Assembly: GCA_963971425.1 (NCBI GenBank)
Contig: OZ020515.1
Span: forward strand, 14,028,291 to 14,092,290
Direction of reading: 5' to 3'
Length of the DNA: 64,000 nucleotides
From: Bryoerythrophyllum caledonicum
Taxonomy: Eukaryota > Streptophyta > Bryopsida > Pottiales > Pottiaceae
Positions 22,613 to 34,469 of the stretch are shown piece by piece. The position numbers were made by a program, and so were the translations under genes. Under the pieces are notes generated by a model. That model had not been told where the DNA came from. It ran no database searches and was given only the letters and a program-made list of their open reading frames with translations. How positions within the stretch are numbered: position 1 is the stretch's first letter; every line of letters begins with the position of its first letter.

Positions 22613-23179
22613 TCCATCGCTGTAACCTATAAGGTGTAGATTAATACAACATCCTTATGATCTTCTGCTCATGAGCGACAGAATAGCTCATGTACAGGCT
22701 GCAGGAGACGAGAAGGGCATGAAAACTTAGTTGATGCCCAACAATCCCAAGGAATTTCTCCGCGTCTCTAAAAATATATGAGCGATACAAAAGCACCCAA
22801 AATATAAAAAGAAAAACACACCTAAAAGAAAGAGACATGCACCTGAATAGAACCGTGAAATCCAAGAAGCACCGAGATGAAACCCTAAAAAATTAAAATA
22901 AATTAGGAAAGGTGAAATTATCGACAGAACACACAGCAAGCTGAATCCTGAATCCGTTGATTGAGGAAGAGGACCAGAACCAGGGCGGATGATGGAGGTG
23001 AGATGACACTAGAGAAACGAAGGCCGGAGGCGGGAGGAAAGCAGAGAAATGCACTTTGACCAAACAGCATGAATCAAGTGAGGGGAGGCGACTTACGATG
23101 CACCGCTAAGGCTGCCAGGTCTTCTCCAACACGCCCCCTAGGCCATGCCAAGCAATTGCTGTGCCGAAGCTGCAACTGG

Positions 23180-23221
23180 TCTCTCCGGACCGATTAGGGC
23201 TCTCTCCGGACCGATTAGGGC
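23180..23221. repeat. Perfect 21-bp tandem duplication
   Basis: The unit TCTCTCCGGACCGATTAGGGC occurs twice without a gap at 23180-23200 and 23201-23221, beside a CT-rich, GC-rich stretch (23240-23360) resembling a plant 5' leader. Confidence 0.85.
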
Positions 23222-23559
23222 TTGAAGCAGTCAGGGTCCCTCCTCACACAATCTCTCTCGCGCGCGCACACACTCTCCATCAGGGCGACCCTACGATCCT
23301 CCCCTTCAGCGGAGTCGGTCTCCAATCTCTCTCTCACACCCCTCCTCGCAGTCCGACTCTAAGCCTTGTTCATCTTTTTCGGGCGCACTCGCACGCATGT
23401 TCATAATCGTCCCTTCTGTAGAAATTACGGCTGCAACGCACTCCTCTTCTTCTTTAGAGTTGAAGTTGAAGACGTGACACTTGGACCAGTTCCAGACGAC
23501 CGTCTAGCAAGTGACCACCGCAAGTGGATGACGCTACACCGTCTAGCACCAATTTTTAG

Positions 23560-24200
23560 AGGTAGAGAATTGGTGTAGCTTATTCAAAACAATTCTGCAA
23601 GGATTACAGGTTCAAAAATTGCCATTTCACATTTTATTTTTTGTGAACTAAATATGTTTTGGAATGATAATCCAAATGGTCAGTACAAAGGTTTACACCA
23701 CATCTTGTAGTAGAACAAATAAAATGTGAGACATATGAAGATCTCTAAGTTTTATGTGGAAAAGAAGAAGTTTTTTTGATACCTTGCCCTACAAAGTGTG
23801 ACAATGTGTGAAAATGTTTGACTTAGATTATTATGTTATTTTCCACTAAAGACAAGAGATTTTTTTGACAATATGAAAAGAATTAATATTTCTTGCTACT
23901 ATTGAAAATCCCACATTCAATAGAGTGTCCTAGCAATAGAAGCTAGAGTTGCCCAAAGTGCTCGCTCTCCCCAATTGAAATTCAAAACCCTATAACTTTT
24001 CCATAAAATGTTGGATTTAGGGGGAAAAAATTGGACTCACACGAAGCTTTTAGTAATGCCCATCTACAGTAGAAATTTCAAAGAGGAATGTCAAAAATTG
24101 ACACCATAGGAACCTTTCAAACTTTCAAGAGTCCCCAAGGGGACTATTGGGCCTTTAGGGGTTAACACATTCCTTTATAAAAAAATTACAGCATATTTAC
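23560..24200. repeat. Interior block of the TA-flanked repeat family
   Basis: Aligns in the same orientation with 43030-43350 and in inverted orientation with 17640-17950 and 46480-46780 (shared GGTTCAAAAATT, TGTGTGAAAATGTTTGACTT and CACTAAAGA). No gene is seen. Confidence 0.6.
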
Positions 24201-24272
24201 ATTCAAAATGCAAAACAAAAATTTCTACAACTACCTACTTTAATTTCAAGCACAATACAATCCGGTTTAGTT

Positions 24273-25953
24273 CTATTCCTCTATATCAGCATCAGTATCT
24301 CTGTCATTGTCATCATCACTTTGGATCTCGTTTTCATCATCATTTGTATCGGCCACAACCACATCAAATCTTCTCATTTCGTGTGCACTATTCTCGATGA
24401 AATTCTCTAAATCATTGATGTAACCCCAATTCTCCCCCAAGTTTCCACCTCCCATATTCTTGTTGTGTAATTCCAATTCCAACTCTTCCAACCATAATAC
24501 AATACTAAAATATATTCGCACCAAGATTATGAATACAAAAATTAGAATTAATTACACATTATCCGCATACTGCTTTATGCATGTAATGTAATTCAATCTA
24601 TCATAAACATCCAATTTGTTGTAGATAATATGAATTGCAACGTAAATATCTAAAAATCACAACTTGAATAAATATTAACTTATAAAAAAGAAAAACCAGG
24701 CGACTGCTGAGACTTCATTCGAATCTTGTTTTGGGGCCGATACTTCTTTCTATACACAACTTTCGCTACCGCTACATGGACAACATCTGTTCCAAATGGG
24801 TCATTTCCAATTTTACACCATTTGTCCTGGTCTATAAGTGGAAAGAACAATAATGTTAATAAACTCATTCAATTCATTCCATATCCCTACATTTCTACAA
24901 GCATAAAAGAAGAATATAATATTAACTTCCATTTAAATATTTAAAAAATTACACAATGCCATCATTGCTTACCTGGATAGACCCAACTCATCTTTTTCGC
25001 CTTCCATGCTTCAAGAGCAGGTCTCTCTTCTGAAGTTGTTTTGGGTTTCCTACCCACATTGAGTAGCCGCAACAACTCCTCGCGAGCTACACGAGTGTAC
25101 GTGCCTCTCCTTTGGCTCAAGTACACCACCATACGTGTCTTCAGAGAGGGGCCAGTGCTAGGACCTTTCTTCAACCATGCTATTTCCAATTGACTACAAA
25201 CCTCATCGTTATCCTCAACTCCAGAATGAGACAATACTGCCTTCTTTATATCTTCATGATGGGGATAAACACAGCTCTACGGCTTATCACTTAATAACAA
25301 CTCGTTAGCAATCTTGGAAACATGGGTTTTAAGATAAACCCAATCTGTGCACTCATGCACTTGTGGTTGTATGGTTCTACAGAATAATGCACTCAGTTGT
25401 CTAAATACTTGCGCATTTTGCTCTTCCGGATTATTGCCCACCCTTCCCGGGTTGCTTCCAGAGGGCATACCAACATTTGTAACCGAAGGACCTGAGAGAT
25501 ATATAAACAATTACTAACTTCCAATATAGCTAATAAATTTTTCATAATTTACAAAAATATGTTGCTTATTTTGATGACATCAATATTGGAATTACACACC
25601 TAAAAAGCAATATTCAATATTAGATGGAAAATAACTGTACCTTCAGGAATTCTAGTCAGTGTAGGGATTGCGGTATTCGTTGATGGAGAAGCCGCGGAAT
25701 GTGGTGTTGCTTCAGGTATTTGATATGGATGTTGCTCTGATCGGGCAACCCTTGGTCATTCCCTATAATGTCGCGCAGTGTTGTATGGGTTGTTACCTGG
25801 CCTTGAAGCAATCGAAGGGCAACATGAGGGAGGTGTTGTAGTGTGTCCAACACTACTAGTCGGAACCGAGGTTATTGGAGATGTTGATTCCACCGGAGTT
25901 GCCATCATAGTAGTTGATGACACCACTGGTGTTTCTCTACGTTGATCCTCCAT
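24273..25953 (-). pseudogene. Multi-exon gene remnant, family not recognised
   Basis: Exon-like frames follow one another on the minus strand: 25953-25656 (Thr/Ser/Pro-rich, from an ATG), 25497-24962, 24868-24680, 24524-24273 (acidic tail rich in Asp and Glu). The second block has a TCTCTCAG acceptor and a CCAG/GTAAGC donor and is interrupted only by an in-frame TAG at 25277-25279. It contains HECTDWVYLKTHVSKIANEL and LKTRMVVYLSQRRGTYTRVA. A DNA-binding or transposon accessory protein is possible, but I recognise no domain. With the stop codon it is probably dead. Confidence 0.35.
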
Positions 25954-25999
25954 AATAAATGCCTATTGTACTTAGAAACTCAAATGATATTAGTAAATA

Positions 26000-28000
26000 T
26001 ATTTCAGTAACTTGAAAAGCTTAGTACAAAAATGATGTATAAAAGTTCCATAGATAATATGTATTGTGAGGTTGGAAGTCTTTAAGTACTAGTGGAGTTG
26101 GAGTTAGAAATTATAAATCTGTAAGTACTACACCGTTCCGTGAATATAGTGTAGACCAGACTATTTGAAATTTCCTACACTAATTGAAAATTTATATGCA
26201 ATTGTTGACTGACACACACTTGCTTGAGAACAGATAGCCAATCAGAACTTGGCATGCACATGCTTTGATGGAAATTAGTGTGAGTGATCTACATCAATAA
26301 TCCCTCTACACTATATTTAGTGTTTAGTGTAGTGGAGTTGGAGTTGGAATTAGAAATCTACAAGTAATAATGGAGTTGGAGTTAGTATCTTTTTGTATTA
26401 TTAGTAAAGTAAAATATCACTTTTGGAAAAGTGAACTTTGAAGTGCAATAATTGGTTCTAAACTTAGAAAACTCATTTGTAAAGTAGAGTTCCCACTTCT
26501 AAATTTAGACAAAATTGTTTTCACTTAAAATGCATAGAAACCAAGAATTTTATTTTTTAGGAAAGAATATTTTTTATATTGTTAGAATAAGTCATGATTA
26601 ATCTATCCACCGTTTTGATTTTAGATCCAATGATTGTATCTCTATTTTTAAAATGAAATAGCTTTCCTAAGTAAAGGCCACTTTCTACACCCCTAGTCGT
26701 AGCATGATGGCTTTTACCTCAGTATATTCCAACGCCAAACTTGTCAAAGTAGAAACGTAAAAGAAAAGTATCAAAGAAAAAGCGTAGTGGAACCCTTGTC
26801 GTCGCGAATGGGCCAAGGGCAAATATATTGTATTACTTGCACATCATTGAAAAATGTACTAATGTTAAGGACATAGCTTCTAGAACCTTTATACTTTTTT
26901 ACATTTTCCTTTACTTTTACTTTGGAGTTCCTTTTACCTTTATTTTACTTTGGGCTATGATATATATTGGAGTTGAGGCTGAAAAGTTCTTCAGTCTCGA
27001 CAACGCATTTCTTGTACCTAGAAGCTCTACCTCACTCTTCTTGGTATTGTTTGTGTATTTGTCTTATTAATCCAAGTTCTTATCACTTTTGATATTATAA
27101 GTTTTTTTTTAGTTTCAAATTTCTTGTTGCGTATCCTCGTGTCCCTGATAAGTAAAGTGAGTTTGATGTGCAAGAAATCCAAAAGACAAATTACATTAGA
27201 TGCAAGTAAAATAGTGTTTTTAAGGTTCTATGTACTATCTTTGATGATATGTGAGATTGTAATTGTAAAGCTTATAATCTTTTATATTTGGTAAATTATA
27301 TACTCATATGTTGTGCAATTCAAAAGGTAGTAGCAATTTCAATAATATTTATTGTAAATTTTAGGCATTAAGAATGGACGAACGCACTTGGGATATTTGT
27401 GGATCTACGGGATTTTTGACTGGCGCCGCATTAGCTTCTCATAAAAGATCCAAATGTCCTACATATAAGAGAAGAAGACCGTCAATGCAAGCGAAACTAG
27501 GATCTTCATCGGAACAAATTGGTCGAGGAGAGTACAAGCATGTAGAAGTACGTGATGAAGATGCAGTGAGGAATATTGATAGTAAAGAAGAAGAACTCGA
27601 AGGTGGTTGGCCTACCATGGAAGAAGAAGATAGAGAAGGTGACCGACCTATGTTGGATTCAACCGACCGCCTAATTCGTTGGATTAGATAATCCAAAAGA
27701 CCTCTGGATTATCAAACAGAGCTATAGAGAAGTTATTCAATGATGTCTTGTTGCATCCATCATTCAAAGTGGAAGACTTGAAGGTAAGATCAGCTGCAAC
27801 CGTTAATAGTTATGAAGAGGTTATGTATACTGAAGTAGACGGTTGGAAAGAAGAGAACATCCGTGGAAATTCTTAAAATGTTCACCTTCTCAATTTCTCT
27901 GGAATGGAGTAGCCGAGTAATTTTAATAAGCACAAAGTTTAAATTTGTTTTGATAGAATTTAAAATTAAACAATGTATGTTTAAAATTTGTACAGAATGT
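26000..28000. other. AT-rich stretch with a degenerate plus-strand frame
   Basis: A plus frame at 27374-27691 (105 codons) has a C2H2-like segment (ICGSTGFLTGAALASHKRSK) lacking the first Cys, followed by an acidic region. After its stop a shifted frame near 27690-27860 continues with RAIEKLFNDVLLHPSFK. It looks like a decayed transposon ORF. Direct repeats of GTGGAGTTGGAGTTRGA occur near 26090 and 26330. Nothing intact is present. Confidence 0.3.
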
Positions 28001-30430
28001 TATAAAGTTTATAATTGTATTTTTTCAAAGATGTAGTGTTCATTGGAGAAGAAACAACCAGACACATTTGAGAATCAATTCAAATCCCCAACTGCTAACA
28101 ACTTCTAAAAACTTATTTTCCGCGCTAGAAATTACATCTACTCTTTGTACAGTACTTATGACCTCTAACAATAAACAAATACTATGCTTTTAATTCTATC
28201 ACATCACTTTGAAATAAATATGAAATACACATTTTGCTTTGTAACATTATCTAATATACTAATTGCAAACTCTTACATAATATGTCAAAGGTAGTACATT
28301 GTTGCTTGAAAAAAAGATTTCATGTCAAAAGTCAGAACATAGCAGAGGTGAAAATTTATCAGATCTTATAAGTTTGCACGGATTTTAAGTAAGTGCCAAA
28401 TACAACTTAAATCATGATACTTTATTTCAAGGATAAGTGTAGTAACACTATAAATCACTTTGTAGCAAATATGGGAATATCCAAGGATAAACATAAGTGG
28501 TATGCCTTGCAGTACACCCCTATACCTCATTGCATTGCAACAAGCTATATTGTACTCCTATGTAATAATCCACAATACGGTACATTTTGGATATGAAAAT
28601 AGATTTATAGTGTTACTATACTTAATTATTGGACATGAGAATATTGGATTCTATTTTCATGTTGGATTCATGTGAAATATAAGAGCAAAATCCAACATGA
28701 AAATATTAGTTTATTTGGACATGAAAATAAATTTAACAAAAACTAATATTCTAAGTAAGATAATTTTACACTATAAGATTTATTCCTCAAGTTGTATGTT
28801 ATGTGATTTTTAAACCTATGTCTACATTTATTTATTTAGCATTTGTTAAAGCCAACAAGCTATTCCTCACTAAAAAGGTATATATGTTTATATTCATCCA
28901 TATATTCCCTTTGGAAATTAGGGAAAAAACTTTAGAATTGTTGAATCTAGTGTAAAAAGTGCAAAAAGAAAAAGAAAAACTTATTATTTCCTACATATCC
29001 ACATAATCTTAATTAAGATGACATGGTCTAAACTTTGCACAACCTTTGACTCCCAATCAAAAAGGTTACAATTTTCAATGTAGAGAAAAATGCTCATTCA
29101 TTCCGTGTGTTGAGAGGATCAACAAAGTTTGACTTCACTTGATGTCAACTTTATACACTACAAAAGGTCTACATTGTATACCATCATGTTGAACATGTTA
29201 TTTGATCACTGAACACTCGTTTTAAAATCTATAGTTCAATATGAGTATAATATAGCCAATAAGAATTCAAAATTTAGAGTGTGATACATACAACACATCT
29301 TCTAGTACATAGAATAAAGAAGTAATATTTAGTATGATCCATAAATTTCATGTGGAAAATAAGAATTACTTAAGGTACCTTGTACTCTATTTTCTAAGAA
29401 ATTTGTATTTGAATTAAAATGCTCATTTATCCTAAAAAAAATGATCTACAACACCTTGATCATTTAGAGGTTAATTTAAAATGAAATTTATAGAAATGGT
29501 GATTAATTTATATGAAAAAGAAAGATGATGTTTTTTCCAACCTAAGAAGCAAAAAAAACTATTCTGTTAGAAAATGGCTAAGGAGAGGAGATAAAGGGAG
29601 TGGGGCCACATCAAGGAGGCAGGACATGCAGTACGAGCACCTTTCTAAAGGCACCACGTAAACCTCCCTTGTGTAAGATTGGACCATGCTCAATGAACAT
29701 TTGAATTCCAATGGTACAAGTCATGTTTGCACCTGAAGAAGAAGCAGAAGAACTTTGGTCCCCGAATGAAGCCCATGTGAATAGAGTGTCTATTTCTTCC
29801 ACCACTAAATTGATACATGCCCAAAATTGCTCCTTTATACACAACTATCGTGGATCTCACAATAAATATAGATAAGCGGGGGGGGGGCGGCAACATCATC
29901 AACCCTCATTTGCTTTATTGTAAACTATCAAGATACTAATTAACCTACAAAGGACATAATGTCCATGCTCGGGACAAAGTTTCTTACTTCAACTAAAATG
30001 ATCTTCAAACGATACAATCAAAATACTTTCATGAAAGTTTAACCTCTAAAAGGTCCTATTATTTTTGGACCCAAATTCATTGATTTGCCAGTGTCAATGC
30101 AAACAAAGAAAAAAAAAATTGTTTCAAATTTAACCATGGGATCTTGTATCAAAGATTGTCAAAGTCTGTGGGTAAAAGTTTTGTTCAGTTTTAGTACACT
30201 AAGTAATAGATATTATCATATTAGCCTTTGAAGTGAGGCATAAACTCTTATTGTGGTCATATAAAACACCTTTAACAAACTTTGACTACCTACTACAACA
30301 ATTTTTCCATTACAATTTTATAGGCTATAATATTCTAATTTTAAATTAAAGGGATCATGTTTGGTACATGTACACCAAATCTTATAAACAGTAGAGGGGT
30401 AGAAAATGTCCTCAATAATCTTGCAATGCA
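28000..30430. other. AT-rich DNA without genes
   Basis: Long A/T runs and fragments of dispersed repeats. No frame with motifs, apart from a possible SINE fragment at 29735-29825. Confidence 0.45.
29735..29825 (-). repeat. Possible diverged SINE 3' region
   Basis: The minus strand has a TTC-rich tail (CTTCTGCTTCTTCTTC) preceded by a segment resembling the 5S-headed SINE at 40872-41124 (GAATAGAGTGTCTATT against GAGTAAAGTGTCTATT on the plus strand, then CATGCCCA in both). No 5S head is visible. Confidence 0.35.
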
Positions 30431-30433
30431 ACT

Positions 30434-30437
30434 ATGT
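30434..30437. other. Gypsy target-site duplication, left
   Basis: ATGT directly before the LTR terminus TGTCGTG. The same ATGT follows the other terminus at 40394-40397. Confidence 0.6.
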
Positions 30438-30902
30438 TGTCGTGTAAAGAAAGATCGATAACCACAACAGATCGAGAGTCCTAACCAACATCAAATAAAC
30501 GAAAAACATACACTAAAACAAGTATACGTAATACACCCTCAAGGAATCACATGTGTTTTCCACAAGAAGTCAAGCGACACGCACTCCACAAGGGGAGAAT
30601 CAACGAGTGCAACTAAAGTAGAGAATGTGGAGCTTTCACTAATGATAAACCATCACTTTACAAGCAAAGAACTCACTAATCACTCTCTAACCTTACTCAC
30701 AAAGCTTGACTTGACAAAGACGTCAAGTCAAGGACGTGTGCGGCGCTATACGCACACGCATACAACCCTAAGTGGATGAAAATCATCCACGGATGAAAAT
30801 GGTGCGCCGCCGTTCGTCCCTAAACACACGTAGATTAGTAACAAACTAATCTACGCTAAAATCTACGATACGGAGAAACCCTCGACGCCACGTCCCGTGA
30901 CA
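30438..30902 (-). repeat. Gypsy 3' LTR (465 bp), with four successive hairpins
   Basis: Consists of a 106-bp block (30438-30543) and a 359-bp block (30544-30902) matching the 5' end of the element. Within it lie inverted repeats in series: 30705-30715/30722-30732, 30735-30742/30751-30758, 30772-30779/30783-30790 and 30830-30839/30845-30854. All arms are perfect and loops are 3-8 nt. Confidence 0.8.
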
Positions 30903-30904
30903 GC

Positions 30905-31010
30905 TGTCGTGTAAAGAAAGATCGATAACCACAACAGATCGAGAGTCCTAACCAACATCAAATAAACGAAAAACATACACTAAAACAAGTATACGTAATA
31001 CACCCTCAAG
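30905..31010 (-). repeat. Second copy of the 106-bp LTR block, between the purine tract and the 3' LTR
   Basis: Matches 30438-30543 along its length. It lies 2 bp from the LTR terminus and directly against the purine tract, so the 3' end reads purine tract, block, GC, 359-bp segment, block. Confidence 0.85.
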
Positions 31011-31021
31011 TGCCCCCCCTC
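31011..31021 (-). other. Gypsy polypurine tract
   Basis: The minus strand reads CGAGGGGGGGCA just downstream of the integrase frame, the expected position for the plus-strand primer. It touches the extra 106-bp block rather than the TGTC terminus. Confidence 0.6.
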
Positions 31022-31325
31022 GCGGATAAAGAGACCCTCTATCCAGCTAGGACCAAACAACACTAATAAGACTAAACGCCACGGTGATGTCGCTGCAACA
31101 ACTGTACGCATCCAGCCAAAGATGTCGCCGTCATCGAATCAATAAGCATATGAAGAAGTAACAAAGAGATGGTAGGCCGGGTGCAATGTGAGTCCCATCT
31201 TTAATCGCCTTAGGCAATTTTGTTGCCAATCCCTTGGTCAATCTCCACGTTGCCTATCCCTAAACCGAAACCAGGAATTCCAACTGGATGGCAACGCACC
31301 ACACAATGACAAGTCTATGAGGAAT

Positions 31326-32660
31326 TCAAGTCGTTTCATCGGGTGAAACGTGACTCGAAGACCTCCGACAACGAGGGCAAGTCCAATCCCCGGACGGTAG
31401 AGTAGAGAGAGGCGGCGTCAAGCAAGCCATATGCCAACCACACTGGCAATGGTCACAAAGCAACATAGTAGCCGCACCCTTCTTCTCACCACACACAAAA
31501 CACGGAAGACTCTGTGGCACAATGGCCAACTCAGGATGCACGGAGCCATCAATGGGCAAATGACAGGGCGCGCAGTTTTTGGAGTGCTCACGACACTCCC
31601 GGCCATCTTTGCCTTCGAGCAACAAGATGCCACTAGGCAACACATCCTTCACACGAAGAATGGTGCGCCCAGCCTTGACGTCCAACGTCGTAGGTGCCTC
31701 ATGCTGCAAATAAACGTAATCTCCAGTGGAGAAACGCCGCAACTGAGGTCGATAAGCGCCGCTGCGAATGCGAGCGTACCGTAATGTGTCGCGGTGCTGA
31801 GCGATGGATAAATTCTCCATGGCCATTGGCATGGCCCGCTTGAAGAACTCCGCTCGATCACGCAGACACTGGATCCAGACCTCTGGATCATCCAAGTCCA
31901 CAACTGGGGCCAACTTCTCCCGTACAGAACTGAGTAGAATCGGCTCCCGTCCGTACAACAACTGATACGGACTGAAAACGGCCAAAGAGGCCTGCCGGCT
32001 AAATCGGTATCCCATGGCGATCCATGGTATCATCAGATCCCAATCACGGTGGCCACCCTGAAGTAATCCATACTTCCGTAGTCCACGCTTGACGGTCTGA
32101 ACCACACGCTCCGCCAAACCGTCCGCTTCCGGATGATCCCTAGAAGTGGTACGGTGGTCAATCAAAGCCTTGGTGCACAAAGCCTCGAAAGCACCAAGGA
32201 ACTCACGCCCTTGGTCAGTCAACACCTCAGCTGGGGCTCCAAAATGAGCGAGCACCCGGTCAAGGAATGCCATGGCCGCCAACTCCGAGGAGTTCTGTGG
32301 TAATGCCACAAACTCAATCCACTTGCTGAAGTGCTCCACCATTACCAACACGTACTTGGCTCCACGTGGGGTGACTATAAGTGGCCCGGCAAAATCCAGA
32401 GACCAACGGTAGCCCAAACCCATGATGGGCAAAGGCTGCAACTGTGGTGACAAGGTGTTGAAGCTGGATCTGACCCGATTACAGACTTCACACCGTGAAA
32501 CGTACGTGGCAACCTGCTGATACATGCCGGTCCACCAATATTGGCTGCGCAACATCGAATGACTCCGCCGCACGCCAAAATAACCAAGGTCTTCGTGTAC
32601 ATGCCGTACCAACGAAGCCCTCTGATCCGGTCTGGGAACTATGCGCCTAGTTCCATCCGG
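31326..32660 (-). pseudogene. Gypsy integrase with a C-terminal PHD finger
   Basis: The frame continues from RNase H after TGA at 32661-32663 and is open for about 440 codons. An HHCC zinc domain comes first (HVHEDLGYFG, then CEVCNRVR). The DDE core follows: D in WSLDFAGPL, D in VLTDQGREFLGAF and E in HPEADGLAERVVQTVK. The C-terminus carries a C4HC3 PHD finger at about 31362-31508: CFVC, then CDHCQCGWHMACL, then CPRC. All eight zinc ligands and the Trp before the last pair (GDWTCPRC) are present. PHD fingers commonly bind histone H3 tails; here one may guide integration, much as the chromodomain does in chromoviruses. That role is inference. Confidence 0.88.
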
Positions 32661-33434
32661 TCACAACCAAAATAGAAGGCCGTTCTCCCAACGGAACCTC
32701 GCTATCCGGTGTCCAACTCGATCGCGCTCCATGGCCGAAAGAGCGGGCGGAAGTGTGCCATGTTGCAGCTTGTGCAAGACTGGAATGTCTTCCCACACGT
32801 CACTAACAGCCTGGGCCTTGTCCGGTTCCTCATCCGCTGCCATATCAGGCAACGTCGATGTGGATCCAGACATCAATGTGAGGTAGGCTGCTGCATGCCA
32901 CCCTGGGACTGACTCCCTGTCACAGTTTCCATGCCACCTAGCACCAGTCAAATCCTCCTCCGATGGACTTGGATTGTGAGATAGACCATCCGCATCCAAG
33001 TTCGTGATGCCCGCCCGGTGTACAACCTCAAAATCATACTCCTGGAGCAACAAAGCCCACCTGGCAAGCTTACCAGTAAGCTTGTCAGACTCCATGAGCC
33101 ACTTCAAAGGCTGGTGGTCGATCACCAAAGTAAAACGTTGCCCATACAAGTAGGGCCTAAAATGAGCTATGGCCCAAACCGCGGCCAAGGCCTCCCCCTC
33201 ATAGGACGAATAGTTGGACTCCGCGTTGTTGTTGCTCCTAGAAGCAAACGCCACAACGTACTCTCGTCCCTCATCATCCTTTTGAGTCAATACGGCTCCC
33301 AATCCTATTGCACTCCAATCTGTGTGCAAGTGGAAAGGCCGTGTAGCATTTGGACGCCGCAGTACAGGCGCTGAACCGAGCTTCAGCTTCAAAGTAGCAA
33401 ACGCCTGCTCTTGCTCCCGTCCCCAAGTCCATGG
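32661..33434 (-). pseudogene. Gypsy RNase H domain
   Basis: Same frame as the reverse transcriptase, after TAG at 33435. Contains FHLHTDWSAIGLGAVLTQKD (first Asp), SSYEGEALAAVWAI (Glu) and FTLVIDHQPLKWL (Asp), the RNase H catalytic set. Followed by the linker typical of gypsy elements (LARWALLLQEYDFEVVHRAG). Degrades the RNA strand of the hybrid during reverse transcription. Ends at TGA 32661-32663 in FWL(stop)PDGTRR, a probable CGA to TGA change. Confidence 0.88.
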
Positions 33435-34469
33435 CTAATCCTTCCCTGTGAGAATAGTCAACGGCTTGGCAATTAAGCTGAAGTTCTTGACAAACCGGCG
33501 ATAGTAATTCGCAAGGCCAAGAAAAGCTCTGAGCCGTGACACGTCGATTGGGGCTGGGATCTTCTGTAGCGCGTCAACCTTCGCCTGCTGCACGCCAAGA
33601 CCTCCTGGAACAATCATATGTCCCAAATATGGCAACCGATCGTGGAAGAACTTGCATTTGCCATGGTGCAAGCGCAATCCCCACTGTCGTAACCTCTCAA
33701 ACACCGCCTGAAGATGCCTCACATACTCCTGTGGGCTGCTACTAAAAATGATAACATCATCAATATAGCATCGGGCAAACGGTAAATCGGTCAACACCCG
33801 GTCCATCACCCTCTGAAACTCAGCGGGTGCGTTCTTGAGGCCAAATGGAAGAAACTTCCAATGGTAGAGCTGATCTCTCCCATCCAGATCAACTCCCCAG
33901 AACGCGGTCTTCACCCGGTCTTCCACCATCAATAGTAACTGGTGGTAACCGGACCGCAAATCCAGAGTATTAAATACTCTGGCGTGTCCCACCGCATCAA
34001 ACAACTCCTCTGGCGTGGGCATGGGATACCGATCCGACTTGGTCTTACGATTGACCGGTCTATAATCCCCACACATCCGCTTCTCCGTCCAGTTGCCAAA
34101 GATGTCCTTCTTCGATGGCATCACCGTGGCACAAGCGTACTCGCCGTTGGAGAGCTCAATCAAACTGGCGGCCAACAACTCCTGACAACGAGTCTGAACC
34201 CCAACTTTCTCAGAAAGACTGAGCTTGTACGGTCGTTGGAAGATCGGGTGGTCATCCTCCAACTGAATGTGAATCGGTTTGCCTCTATAGCCCTCCAAAT
34301 CATGGAGACTAAAGGCAAAACAACTACGATACGAACGTATAAACGCTCGTATCCTTCGTGCCTCGGCACTAGTAAGATGTGGCCCCAAATCCAGAGGCCA
34401 ATCATCAAACTCCGTGGTCTCCTTCTCCACCGTAGAAGACTCACCGTGTACCGGCACGGCCGGTGATTG
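33435..34469 (-). pseudogene. Gypsy reverse transcriptase
   Basis: Contains the core motifs in order: KRMCGDYRPVNRKT, FNTLDLRSGYHQ, FLPFGLKNAPAEFQRVMD, CYIDDVIIFS with the two catalytic Asp residues, and YLGHMIVPGGLGV. The palm, fingers and thumb appear complete. TAG at 34470-34472 separates it from the methyltransferase and TAG at 33435-33437 (LTGKD, stop, PWTWG) from RNase H. No upstream ATG exists, which fits synthesis as part of a polyprotein. Confidence 0.92.

Noticed and set aside
26143-26325. A small MITE with GAATATAGTGTAG / CTACACTATATTT inverted ends
   Set aside because: The inverted repeats are only about 12 bp and I see no clear target-site duplication, so chance in AT-rich DNA is not excluded.
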